Shown: positions 13,530 through 25,227 of the stretch, in pieces
Numbering within the stretch: the stretch's first letter is position 1
How the letters are laid out: each line of letters opens with the position of its first letter
Assembly (NCBI GenBank): GCA_029378245.1
Contig: JARKIF010000028.1
Location: forward strand, 124,001 to 188,000
Direction: 5' to 3'
Length of the DNA stretch: 64,000 nucleotides
Source of the DNA: Roridomyces roridus
Lineage: Eukaryota; Basidiomycota; Agaricomycetes; Agaricales; Mycenaceae
Position numbers and translations under genes: made by a program
Notes under the pieces: model-generated
Told to the model about the DNA's origin: nothing
Seen by the model: the letters and a program-made list of their open reading frames with translations, nothing else
The model's database searches: none

Positions 13530-14882
13530 TTATTGGACGACCAGCCCAGATTGATACACCGGGAGATGATACTGGGGGCGCGGCTGGTGCAGGACGGGCG
13601 TCGGTGCATACCCGTGCCCCGTGCTGTACGAATACTCGTGGTACTGGGCATAACTATCCCGGCGTGTCGGCCCTGGACGGCGCTGGATGGAAGGCAAGGA
13701 GGAGAGCACCGGTGATGGGGAGTAGGACGTCTGGGCCGACGCCCGGTACTCCATCGTCGGCACTGCAGTGTAGCCGGCATTGGCACTGCCGGCGATGATG
13801 TGCCCCTGGCCATCGTAGGCCGCTGGATACTGGTACTGCTGCTGCTCCCCCGCGCTGGAGTACTGCCCATACGGATAAGCAGTCTGCGGCGACTCCGTCT
13901 GAGGCTCCGTTGGCAGAGTGTAGCACGACGGGGGCTCTGTCGCAGGGTAGGTGTAGGGCGTATAGGGTGTCTGCGGCGAACGGCCGTCGGGCGGGCTAAG
14001 CGAGCCTCCAGCCTCATATGCTCCTTGGTGGATGCTCCCAGTCGCGAGTCGCGACACTGGAACTGCCATGGCAGCAGGGGAATGCGACGCAGCACGGAAA
14101 GGTGGGTATGCGCGTTGTGGGGACTCCCATGCGGCCGTAGAGGCCAGGGAGGAGTAGGATGTCGAGGCAGAGGAAACGACGGGGGAGAGGGCAGGCGAGG
14201 TCGCTGCTGAGCCGTAATCGTACTGATATGCAGCAGAGGCAGACGAGGGCGCAGTGTGCCAGCCGTAGGAGCCCGTCGAGGTATCCAGCGGGGGGAGCAT
14301 GCGATGGGAGGGCAGGCCAATGGACGGGGACGAGGCCGTCGTGGGAAGGGAAGCCTCGACTAGTGGTGGGGGGGATTCGGGCGGAGTGTCGAGAGCTGCT
14401 CCCTGTGCGAGTGCCAGTTTCCTGAAATACACTCGCGAGTCCTCGAGTGGGGGAGGCTCGAGCGGCGGCGAGTCTTCACGGCAGCCATAGTCCTCCGATG
14501 AACCAGAGGGCGGGGAGGCAGAGGCTGCTCGTGGGCTGGGAGCGGGGGTGCTGCGACTTCGCAGAATCGGGATGGAGCGCCCAGACTTGCGCCGCGAGCC
14601 AGGGGACAAGTGGATACGGTAGCTATTTCCATCAGCCTCCGTCGGTCAAAAACATGAGGACACTCACTGCTGCTGGAGGTTGTCCTGGCGCGAACACTTG
14701 GTCTCGCAGCCGGGGAAGGGGCATTTGTGGTTGCGTTCACCAGTGTGGACGCGGCTATGGCGCGCCAGGTGGCCCGTCGTGCTGAATCCCCGTTGGCAGA
14801 CGGTGCAGATGTGGTGCTTTCTAGGTGGGCCGGTGGAAGAGGGTCGTCGTTTCTTGGTAGGCTCCATGGTTGGGTTGTCCAA
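13530..14882 (-). CDS. C2H2 zinc-finger transcription regulator, Nrg1-like (435 aa)
   Basis: Exon 1 is 14882-14668 and exon 2 is 14622-13530. The 45-nt intron (GTGAGT...AATAG) falls inside the second finger and splits the codon for its first zinc-binding His. Near the N-terminus are two C2H2 fingers: C-x2-C-x12-H-x3-H (CTVCQRGFSTTGHLARH), then C-x4-C-x12-H-x3-H (starting CPFPGC). They are joined by the linker TGERNHK and preceded by a basic KKRR stretch. This finger pair resembles fungal Nrg1-type repressors of carbon-source, stress and morphogenesis genes. The remaining 360 residues are Pro/Ser/Tyr/Gln-rich low complexity, as expected for a disordered regulatory region. Expected role: nuclear DNA-binding regulator. 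Target genes are unknown. An alternative start lies at 14867. Confidence 0.88.
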
Positions 14883-17800
14883 AAGTCGAACTTGGTGGAG
14901 AATATATGCGAGGGGAATAAACCGCCTTTATGAAATCCTGGGCTTGAAAGATTGGCCTTGCATGGAGGCGGCGATTGATGTCAGATTCAGATTCAGCCCC
15001 GATGAGATATGTGCTAACACCATCCGGACAGTCTCTTTCTCACATTCACTTCTTTCTAAATTCCTTCTCGGCACGCAACGGGCCCGTGCTGCTTTGGGAA
15101 ACCTCCTTGTCCGACTTCCATGCACCTGTCCCAGGTGAGGCTACAGCGTGTTTGTTCTCTCATTCGTCCCGATTCTGCCACATGAGCTCCTCCCCCCCAA
15201 CCGTCCAACCAACCTTCCGTGGTGGCTGTCTCCAAGTATCTCAAGTTCGTTTCCCCCCCTCTTCCCACACTGCCCGCACCCCAAATCTGAAAACACCGGT
15301 GGCGGCGGCGCCGCGACGACGCTTTGAACTCAAAGCGCCTCAATCATCGAGACGAGACACGATCCGTCCATCCATATCGGCGTCGCACAAGTTAGATACG
15401 TGCCGGCATCCTCGACGGCGAGCTCCTGCGCCCTCACGGCATCCCCTCGTCAACGCTACACGTGCTTGTTGTTGCTGCCATGTATAACCGAAATACGGCG
15501 GTTACGACAGAAGAAGCGGCTCATCCTCTCTAGCACCATTAAGGAAAAACCCTCTCATCCCATCCAACAAGGTGTGTAAGTAGACTCAGCCTTTTGTTTC
15601 ATGCTGACTGGACGGGGACGGGATCGGCATTCGCTCGCTTCTGTGGCGCACCGAAGGCGTTCCTGTCGTCTTGACGGGAGCTGACAGCAACCCAGTTCGT
15701 TTTTCGGGTGGTGGTGGGGTTGTTTCCAGGACAACTTGCAATTGGGTTCTTGCTGAATTTGACTTGGTCTAATAATTTCAATTCGGGGGAATAATAGATG
15801 TGCAATTTCAAGTTCAGACCGCAACCGGAGGCTTATGATCCCGTTTTCAGATCGCAACTGGTTGGTTGGAGTCCACAGACAAGACAGAACCAATTTTCCC
15901 TTGTGGGCGCCCCCATCGATATTCCGGAGAATGGAACCCGGGGAGTTGGCCGGGCGATCTAATATCATCAGTATTTTTTTCTGGGCAGCTCTAGGCCCAC
16001 TGGCCACTAGTCTAAGTGTGTGTGCAGCGCCCACGGAATGACGCGGAAGTACGGGAACGTGAGACCTCCCATGGCCATCACGGCGATCGTATACGTATTG
16101 TTCAGATCGAAATAATGAGTGCCGGGGATCAATACATCAGCCTTTCAAGATATTCAAATTCATTCCCCGCTCCCGACCCTGCATTGCATTGACCGACTGT
16201 GGAGCGGAAGCATCGGGGCGGGTATGCATTTGGTGTTTTTCTTTTCTGGGATGCGGGGTCGGGTGATTCGTTCGTTGGTCGCGCAACCGTACGCGTCTGC
16301 TGCAAACAGTAAACCTCGCCGTTGATCAACTCTCAGTTCGACTTGCCCGCCAGGTACGACCAACGAACGGCCTCTTGTGAAACCGATCAACCAGCCTTGG
16401 CGTGCCTGGCTCTCTTTGTCTCTTCCTCTTGTCCCGTCTTGTTCCCACTTTTTGGTACTAGTGGTAACCACCGCACGACGATCACGATAATATAGCTGTT
16501 AGCGCTTGCCAAGTTGAAACGTACCCTACATATTTCATTCAAGGGCATTTTACGTCGCCGCAAGACGCGGACGCGAGAGAACAAGGTGGCGTTGGCCAGG
16601 CGGGATCAGTCCAAGTAACAAAATCAACAACGATCGATCTGTTGTGTTCGGAGATCACGGTTTGAACAAAGGTGATAAGCCAGCAAAGGCGGGAGTCGGG
16701 ACGGACAAATAGATCCGGTACCAGCAGCAGCAGTGCAGATTTGTGTGCATCCATGATTCATGATTCCAAGCAACCGAGTAATTATAAGAATCGAGCTGAA
16801 TTGAGCAAGAAGGCCGTCGGACGGGGCTGGATTGGTTGGTTTGCACACTGCACCGGGAGCGCCATGCGCTGCCAGGCCGGAGCGGGGACGGAGGTGGGGT
16901 GGGACCATTCATTTGGTATTGAAGTCTGTGTCTGCGAGTGTGACCGTGGAGTGCAGCCAGCGAGGTATGCAGTTTAATCTTAGCCATGTCTCCATGCAAC
17001 CGAAGAATTTTGAGGAGGATTCTTGCCCCCAGGGGTTCTGTGAACTCCAAAATTTTGGATTGCATGCGCAACGTCGAACAACGAGGACGTGCCGTGTTCT
17101 GGGTGGCGGCACATCCGACGGAACACTCGAAATATGGGGCAACATGTCCTTGGCGACTTGATCCGTGCGGGGGAAGGCGCGGGGCTTTGAACTTACCTAT
17201 ATTACTGCTCGTTCACATCGTCTTCCCCTCAGAAGTGCGCCCTAATCTTCCCAATTTCCCGCCATCCCGACTCCCGAGTCGCCGCCGCAGAAAAAAAAAT
17301 CGAAGTTCGAACCCCCTCTCGCGTATCAAGAAGGGTGATAATCCTAATCGCCAAAGGTCCGCGGTGCCGCGTGTCGCGCCCTGTCGTGATCCCTGATACG
17401 CGTGCGGGTCTTGAGGGAAAAGGAAATAATTCGAAAAGAGTCAGAAGGTACATACTGCGCGTATATGCGCGCGTTGCCAGAAGCATAACATGTACGCATA
17501 TCCAATTGCCAAGTTGCAGCAAAGTTGCAGCAGGACCCAGATTGTGAAGGACGCCGCCGTCACTGCGCCCGGACGAGTAGCCGCCGGTCACTACAGCGAC
17601 GTTCGTGGGAGACGGCTGTGCACCGCAAGGCAAGGCAAGGCACACGAGAACGAGAATGCGAGGAGGGAACGTGTTCTTGTCGAGGGACTAGTAGCCAATC
17701 TCCCGGGAACAAAGAGACCTTTTGAGCGCGCAAAATTCAATTGGGCCGTCCGAACCAAAGAATTCCAGCAAGCGAAAAAGAAGGTGCCCTGGCCCCTAGG

Positions 17801-20800
17801 ACACGACAGTCGGACAGAATCCATCAACATGCTGATCAGGGAAGACCGGCACCAAGGACCCCGGTGGCCCCGTGAGCTTTGAAAAAGAATACGCATTCGG
17901 AGGAACGAACGTGGGGTTGGCGCACAGACAAAGGAGAGAAGAAATGAAGAGATCAGGCGAGGGGAAAAGAATATCCGGGCATCCCACGCGTGGTATGGTT
18001 TGATGTCATGCCGGCATCATCCGGTCTCAGGCCCGAAAAGCCGAGTTCACCGACCTGTGATCTGTCGGCCGATAGGTCGGCGTTAGAAATATTCACGTTT
18101 GGAAGGTTGAAAATTCCCAAAATTCCAGAGATGACGATTTCTGGGAACGCTCAAAGGGTCCTTAACGACCCTATCTTGTCTCATGAAATCGAGATATCGT
18201 CGACGGAGGCTGATCCCTTCCTCTGGGATTTGTAATCAACAGCAGAATATCGGTTCAAACTCGGGCTGCTTCCCTTGGCGCGAATGGGAGGAATATCACT
18301 GATAGCGGCGGACCCGAAACACTGGCAGACTGTTTGACAAATTGATTGGTTCAGCTTGCTCTTCCTCGATTAGCTCTCCAAGACAGCTCCTCCTCCTCCT
18401 CCGCTCGAGTCAGCGCTGACTTGCTCGACAACTCAACAATTTGTTCGCCGCCGCGCAAATGCGTCTGACTGAAACATCTTCTTTCCTAATCGGTTTACTT
18501 CCCGAACTGATAACCAACACCTCTGGGACGCGGATCGACAGGAATACGTGCTGAATCAAACGCCGCAACTCAAATAAATGAGCAAAAGACCCGGGCGGGT
18601 ATTTCTTGCAAGACCGACGACTCCCGAAAGAAGACAATGCCTTTTTTTGAATCCCCTCAAGTTGGAGTTTTTACGCAACTCGTTCACTTCTGGCAGCAAA
18701 ACTCTGGATAGGAGGGCCGACTTGGTTGATAACGAGCAACCCTGAGATTCTGGCTAGAATACGTTCAAAGAGGCGACGGCGGATGTTAAAATATTGCTCC
18801 TCCCATGCCATGAGGGGAGGTTTGTCCAGGACCGCCTCGTTTGAATTACGAGACACGGTTTTGACTCCTTTTACGACCTCCACTCGGAGGCCGGCCGGTG
18901 TCCATCCAAGATGGCTCGGGCCGCCTTGAAGAACTCGGACCCCATGGGGCGTCCGGCGGATAACTTGGAGTAAGTAGATAACGAATCGGATTGTACCTAT
19001 CCATCTATTCAACACACCGCGATGGGCAATGGGTAAACACGGTGTTCATTTTATTCGAACCATGGGAGCGAGTCAATGAGTGCGGGTAGATAATCACTTA
19101 TCAGGAATCTAACATTAGCTTTCAGCCCATGCCAAGAAGCAAGCCCTTGTCAATGTCAATGTCCCAGGGTCCGAAGTCTTTGTCTGATGTCATTAGGTCC
19201 ACTGTCATTCCTCATGACAGAAAGAAAGCTCCGACTCGGAGTCGCCGTCTCATACTTACCAGCGCACAGTCACCGCAATAAATTTGGACTCTCGATGGTC
19301 TCACGGTCACCGGTTGATTTTCATTTGCAAGACCGGCACACGGACCCATTCCTTCCATCCATGACCTACGTCAAATGGTGCACCCGAAAACGCGCCTCCC
19401 GCCGCCACCGGAGGTACGGCCCTGTCCATACTCAAATACATCCTACACCTCCCAGTGTTCGTTCCTCTTTTGCTCCGCCCGGCACGGTGCAGAGATTGTC
19501 CAGGATTAACACGGCACCGTGAGCATGGGATTTCTCGCACATTTAGGGTTCAGCCAATGGGCAGACGCGGAACGCCGGCCAAAGTCTGATTTCGATGAGG
19601 GGGGTACTGTCGATCGTTAAAAGTACCGAGGGAAGAACGGAAGGGAAGAACGGCCTGGGTGACTCGGAGCTGCACGTGTACTGCACCCAGTAGCAAAATC
19701 GGAGTCGGAGTTTGCAGTCGCGGGGAGCATTGTTTCGATCGAGAAGGAATTTCATTCAACGAAGGAGAAGAGTGGCAAGTCTTTGAAATGAAAATTCGAG
19801 GAGACAGATTATAGGTTCCGAAACGGCGAAACCACATCCCGAATTCGATTAGATTAAAGAAAGACGCGCGCAAGGACGGGCCATTGATGCGATTTAGCTA
19901 AACCGAAGCGTCGTTTGGGACTATGGATAATAGAAATGGATACAAAGTTCTCATACACGCAGAGATGCCTAGGCCCAGGGTCATCCTGGCAGAAGTATGA
20001 CTAAGATCCGAGAGACTCGAAATTCGAATGCCCAGGGTCACGATTTACGAAGAAAACGCAAAGGATTTTGAGGGTTGCTGTGAGTTCACCGTTCTCCTAA
20101 TTGCACGCATAAGAAGTTGAATGGGAATGGGAGCAATTCTGGCGTGGTTAATTGCTTAATGTGGCTGAACTGATCAGTGCGAGTCGGAGCCAAGACCTCC
20201 GCGACCGCGTGCTCGAGGCAGCCCTGCTTGACAGACAGTGATAATGTATTCGCCGCGAGTTGAAAGTGTCGAGACTGGGTTGCGATCAAGAAAAGAAGTG
20301 ATGTCGAATGGCATCCCGCCGACCAACCCGGAATGATGATCTTCGGACTTGGGATTATTTAACCAACTGGGTGCTATTGTAGAAGCAAAGTTCACATTGC
20401 TATGGTAGCCCGCCCATAGGAATGCAGTGGTTGAGATTCAATCTCCGATACATGGCATCGTTCATGAGCTGCCCAGTGACTGCGATACAACTGCGATAGT
20501 ATTTGCGGTAGGCTCCACGAATTTGAGAAGCACGTCTTCCGTACATTGAGCCTGGCTCGCTAAACAAAACACATTGTACCCGTCGGAGGATATTGACTGT
20601 ACACTGCACCCGCCGCTTTGTACATGCTGAAGAGAGCGAGCCGTGGTTTCTGCCGGGGTCATTCGAAATTCCAACAGAAATGTCGACAGAGCAGGCTGCA
20701 AGGCAGCAAGGGTGGTTTATCAATTGCTGCCGATTTACTGCAGTCCATTCCGTCCAGTGTGATGGCCGCCTTCGAGTCCCAATCGATCCGCTGAGTTTCA

Positions 20801-23800
20801 AGTCGAAATCAAATGTGGATGGCTAGAGTACAGCTTCGACGGTTTCGAAATACCCCGCCGCCCTCGGCCTCCTGTACCCGCACGCGCCCGGTGACTTGAA
20901 GTCGTTCAAGAATACGGACCTAAACTGGCGTGAATTTAATTGCATCTGAGGTGGGTACTAGTCTCTGATGCGGTGCAAAGACGGCTATTATGGACTGCTA
21001 TAGGCTGGCTGTCCTTTGTGAAACGGAACAGATCTGAATTCTGCGGTCTGTCCCGGGAAGGACTGAGTGTCTTACTCAAGCGAGTCCTCCGACGGAGGAC
21101 CCAACACTGATTTCTGCCAAGTCAAAGCTCAGAAGGTGTTTCAACTTCGACTTTGACTTTGATCGCATGATCCAAGTCTCGATCCGTCGATGTTACAAAG
21201 TTGAACCAAGGCACCTGCTAAATGGGGTCCGTCAACTTGCACGGGTTTCGAATCACCGTTCGGCGCCCGCATATGCCGCCGCCCTCGCGCCTCGAGGCCT
21301 GTAGTCGGCGTCCCGGCCACTTGTTCAAAGTAGAATACAGAATACACTCGATATCACTCAACTCCATCCGAGGAACTTGCTCGAGGTAGTATACTAGTCT
21401 CCGGTGCGGTGCAAAAACGGGGTTGTGGCCGTGGACTGCAATCGATATCCGCACTGTGAAACGAATCGGTGTCCGCCCCTCCGAATCCGCCCTCCGGGAG
21501 GCTGCCTCAGGACGACAGTATTGACTAGAGACCTTTCCACTGTGAGTCGTGACCCAATACAGTGTACAATACGACTGCACATCCATCTACCAAAAAGACT
21601 TTCCCTCGCCGCTGACGACAGTTACAGCTGCTTTTCGAGGATAGCATCACCAGTGCCGCTAGCAGGGTGGCGTCCACTCCAATGGGTTTCGTTCAATCTT
21701 GCCATGGCCAAGTGGACGTACAGATATGTATGACAATCACTTACCGCGCGCCCACCCATGTCGGACTCGGGAAGTCTCTACGTTGCCGGGTGCGCGGGAA
21801 ATGACCCCACAAGCGAGGCAGAAACTGCCACTCCCAGCCACAGAAGTGGCGCTGGCCAAGGCGCGCGGGTGGATTTGTGAGATCTAGATATTGTTAGAAG
21901 GCCGGCGGTGCCCACAGTTGATCTGGTTATCGGTCGGTCTTGATGTCCGCGGGGTATTCGAATCAGCACAGGCACAGGGCTAGGAGACCGTCGTCCGCTG
22001 TTTCGCCAAGGTAAAGGCGGAGAGAGCGGGTAGCGGTCTTGACCAGGCATCGGATGGAGTGGTGCCCCGCTTCCATCTTTTGGAATGAAGATAAGTACGA
22101 GATCCAAACAAAAAGAAAAAAGACAAGAGAAGCGGAGATGAGGACTGCGTACATCGAAGGATTCATCAGAAACCCACCTGCATTTCATCTAATCAGTTTA
22201 AAGTTCAGGCCCGAAGGACTCGGACGGCCGCCACGCATCCGGCGTTTATTGGCTTGGATGTCGATGGCTCCCGCGGGGTCTGAAATTGGCGAAGGAGGGT
22301 ACGGGAGGCGAGAAGTGCAAATGTGGATACGTACATCCACAGGACAAAAGACAGCGAGAAGACCATAAGTTCTGACAGATGGATTGCTTCTTTCTTGCGT
22401 GCGCCGGCTAAATGAAATGCTGACACTGGTGCGCCATAAATGCAGAGTCGGAGTCTAGTGGCATTGAGGCACTCGGGAGTGCTTCCCCACTCGTGACACG
22501 TCGACGACAGACATGAGAACGCCAGAACTTCAGAACTTCAGAATCCTAGGGCCGGTGTATCATTTAGTAAGCGTAGGTCTATAGCCGTGGGAGGATTCTT
22601 TTTCTTCAGCGTTGCTGAATATCGCCTAGTCTGCCTGCCTCTCGCGCTGCGCTCGGAACTTTGGACTCACCGTACGGACAGCAGACAAGATGAAACCAGC
22701 AAAATCCCATTCATTTGAAAGACAAGACAAAGTCCGCTCCGAGCCGTTCCCCGGCGGTGAGACTACCAGGAGTGGGAGAGTCTTGACAGAAGCTGTGGCC
22801 ATCGTCGAATGAGGCCTTGCGATTGCGATTGCGATAACGACTTTCATCGGACCGATTCATGTCCAGCGCGATCGCGAAGACAATAAAAGAAGTCTCGACG
22901 ATAGTTCCTGGAGGGGCGCCGTTGAGTGCGTCGTCAAGTGACAATTTTCAGCGGCTGCGGAGCAAAAGCGTGGATTAGATAGACACGGAACCGGTCCGGA
23001 AAGATGAAGCTCCAAGTTCTTCGCTGGCCGTCGGTTACAGTGGATCCCGGGAGATGAAGAGATGGTGGAAGGCAAGTGGAAGGAGACAAGATCGCGACAC
23101 AGCCACTGATGCATGATAAGAGGCCGAGCCGGCATCGATTCACCCACGTCCGGCAAGCAAGTCTCCATTTCTCATGAAACCCGGTCCTTCAGCTGCCACT
23201 TTTATGCAAACGAAATGAATTTGATTCCCAGCCCACTGCCCGGAGGTACAATATGTTTCGGGCACTTCGGAGTAGCATAGTGGTCACTGGTGAGCACACC
23301 ATTCACTTCAAAAATGGAACTGTATTCTTTGAGCCAGTCGTGTGTCTGGCACAGGATTAGATAGTCTCCACTGGTACCGTGTGGAGGAGATTTGTGCCGT
23401 ACCTAGAAACCGCCGTGATGAACACCATATATAATTATTATTACGGGTAGGAAGGTCGACCCAACACCGATGTCCCGGTGCTCCGTCGTTCCCAGGAAAA
23501 GACCCACATTCCAAGACCAGAATGTATTGTCCAGAACCGAGATGAGGTGACTGCGCTGTTCCGCCACCCGCCTCTTCTTCCAGAGCCAGAGATTATAACT
23601 GTCGATGCTGTTGTTAAGGTCAGCGGAGACTGCTTGTATAAGTTGTCCCTGGAACTACCGGAATATGTCTGAATCAAAAATGCGGACACCGAAGAAGTGT
23701 CCAAGTGGTGTTTTCGAAATTCGTCCCTGAAGGACCCGCTTCAAAGTCGCATTTTTACAGGCACAAGGAGAAGTGAGTAGGTGTAACCCAAACACCATGT

Positions 23801-23805
23801 TGAAG
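14883..23805. other. Gene-poor stretch with old duplications
   Basis: No convincing coding gene was found. Open frames are short and lack domains. The clearest structure is a diverged direct duplication: 20830-21075 resembles 21230-21510. Both contain a GCCGCCCTCG block and a ctagtctc-ggtgcggtgcaaa block in the same order. Nothing else is supported. Confidence 0.45.
20830..21510. repeat. Diverged direct duplication (20830-21075 and 21230-21510)
   Basis: Shared blocks in the same order include a GCCGCCCTCG run and then tactagtctc followed by cggtgcggtgcaaa (near 20950 and 21390), ending in a tggactgc block. Identity is patchy, so the copies are old. No coding potential was recognised in either. 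Confidence 0.4.
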
Positions 23806-23898
23806 TTTTGACTAGTATATCGGTTCAGTACACCCGCTTGTCATAATAAGGGTGTCCTCAGTTCGCGGGAGAGCAGGGTTCGACTCCCTGGTCGAGAG
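23806..23898 (+). tRNA. tRNA-Asp (anticodon GTC), intron-containing
   Basis: The 5' acceptor strand TTTTGAC pairs with GTCGAGA (with G-T wobbles). The D arm stem is GTA/TAC. The anticodon stem CCCGC/GCGGG encloses TTGTCA, with anticodon GTC at 23840-23842. The T arm is CAGGG-TTCGACT-CCCTG, with discriminator G at 23898. A 20-nt intron at 23844-23863 interrupts the loop one base 3' of the anticodon, the standard nuclear position. A T-rich tract (ttcctttt) follows directly as a pol III terminator. It reads as a functional nuclear tRNA gene; the weak point is the two wobble pairs in the acceptor. Confidence 0.88.
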
Positions 23899-24059
23899 TT
23901 CCTTTTGCGCATTTTTGCCTTTTTTGCCTTTTTGGACTAGCAGTAGACATCGTTGTTCTCTCTCCTCGACCGTAGGAATACCCAAGGAAGTATGTACTTA
24001 GTGCCACTGTCCAAGATGAGACGGGCAACTGGCAAGTGGATGCGAATGTCGCAAATTTA

Positions 24060-24205
24060 TTTTTCTCCGAATAAGCCCTTACAGTCATATCAGACGCTGA
24101 ACATGTCTGACATTGGCCAGACCATCGCATATCAGGTCAGTCAGGCAGAATAAGGGGCAATCAGAGTCGGGTCAGACGGTGGTCAGACGGCTATAAGGGC
24201 CAATC
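24060..24205. repeat. TCAGAC-rich segment, left flank
   Basis: Dense in tcagac, gtctgac and tcaggtcag motifs. A similar segment lies at 25845-26015 on the other side of the 24.3-25.2 kb gene, and both contain ataagccctta. The pair may be ends of one element. Confidence 0.35.
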
Positions 24206-24295
24206 ATGCAATATTCATACAATTGGGATCGGGTCCCTACTCTGATATATTCATTCAATAGCATACATGTTTCATTCGTCCAGTATCGGGAGGGC

Positions 24296-25227
24296 ATGCA
24301 AGACCAGCGCTCGAGCACTTCAACGCACGTGCATCATCAGATTAACGAGGTCTTCGAAGAGCACCTGCATGACCTCGTTGAGGGTCCAATCCATGTGAAC
24401 GACGCCGCGTGCTGCGCTGGATGGGCAGAATTTATTGGGGCTAAACGAAATGCGAAGGGGAAACTCGAATACAGTGCACTCGACGCCGCGGTACTCCACT
24501 CAGACGCGTCGGATACGCTCAATCACGACACCTTCTTGAAGAACAAATTGCCTATGCACGTAAGTTGTACGCTCTGTTGCTTGGGAATCCGATCTCACCT
24601 TGTTCTAGGTCGCTGCCGCCTTTCTGTATGGGCGGCAGAAAGCTATTGCCTTGGCGGGGGGCGTGGCCTGCGCCACGTCGGGCCCGGTGATGAAAGACAT
24701 TCATCACATCACCCACACCACGCCTGGATTGGTGGCCAACGCTGCTATCGTTGTGGGTCAATACTGATGTGATGTTGTCCCGGCGGACGAACCTCTAGAC
24801 TCTGTGGGTCCCCTCTGCGGACACACAATTGAAGGGTAAAGGCGAGCAAACGGGCGCAGAATGGAGGGACGAGCACGAGGCTCTCATGTTCTATTTGACG
24901 AACGGGCTCAGGGCTCGTATGCGTAACACCGTCGAGATCTTCCGCGCGTGGGACGAGGAGTTATTCCCGCACACGGAAACGAGTCTCGGTGGCATCATGG
25001 GAGCTGGGACCTCGGCGAAAACTCTTCAAGACGCGGTCGCATCGTTGTTGCAGGGGGAGCGAATTGAGGAGGACGAGGAAGAGAACGAGAACGAGAACGA
25101 GAACGAGGAGACCGGGCGTCAAAGTGACGGAGGAAACACCGGGAGCGGGGGCAGCGAGACCGGCGGGGCACAAGAGAGGGATGGCGGGGAGCTCGACGGG
25201 AACGACGGACCTGGTAGTGACGCATAG
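24296..25227 (+). CDS. Unrecognised protein with acidic C-terminus (278 aa)
   Basis: Three exons are inferred: 24296-24559, 24609-24752 and 24799-25227. Junctions are phase 0 with introns of 49 and 46 nt (donors GTAAGT and GTGGGT). An upstream ATG at 24206 is in frame, so the N-terminus is uncertain. I do not recognise a named domain. Visible features are a helical N-terminal part, a Gly/Ala-rich central part that may be membrane-associated or buried (FLYGRQKAIALAGGVACATS), and a helical block ending near LFPHTETSLGG. The tail has a Glu/Asn run (EEDEEENENENENEE) and then Gly/Ser/Asp-rich sequence. Consistent splice signals and unbroken frames argue that it is a real gene. It is bracketed by TCAGAC-rich segments, so it could belong to a mobile element. 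Confidence 0.55.

Noticed and set aside
13800..14210. Arg-rich plus-strand frame
   Set aside because: Antisense shadow of the Pro/Ser/Tyr-rich exon of the C2H2 gene.
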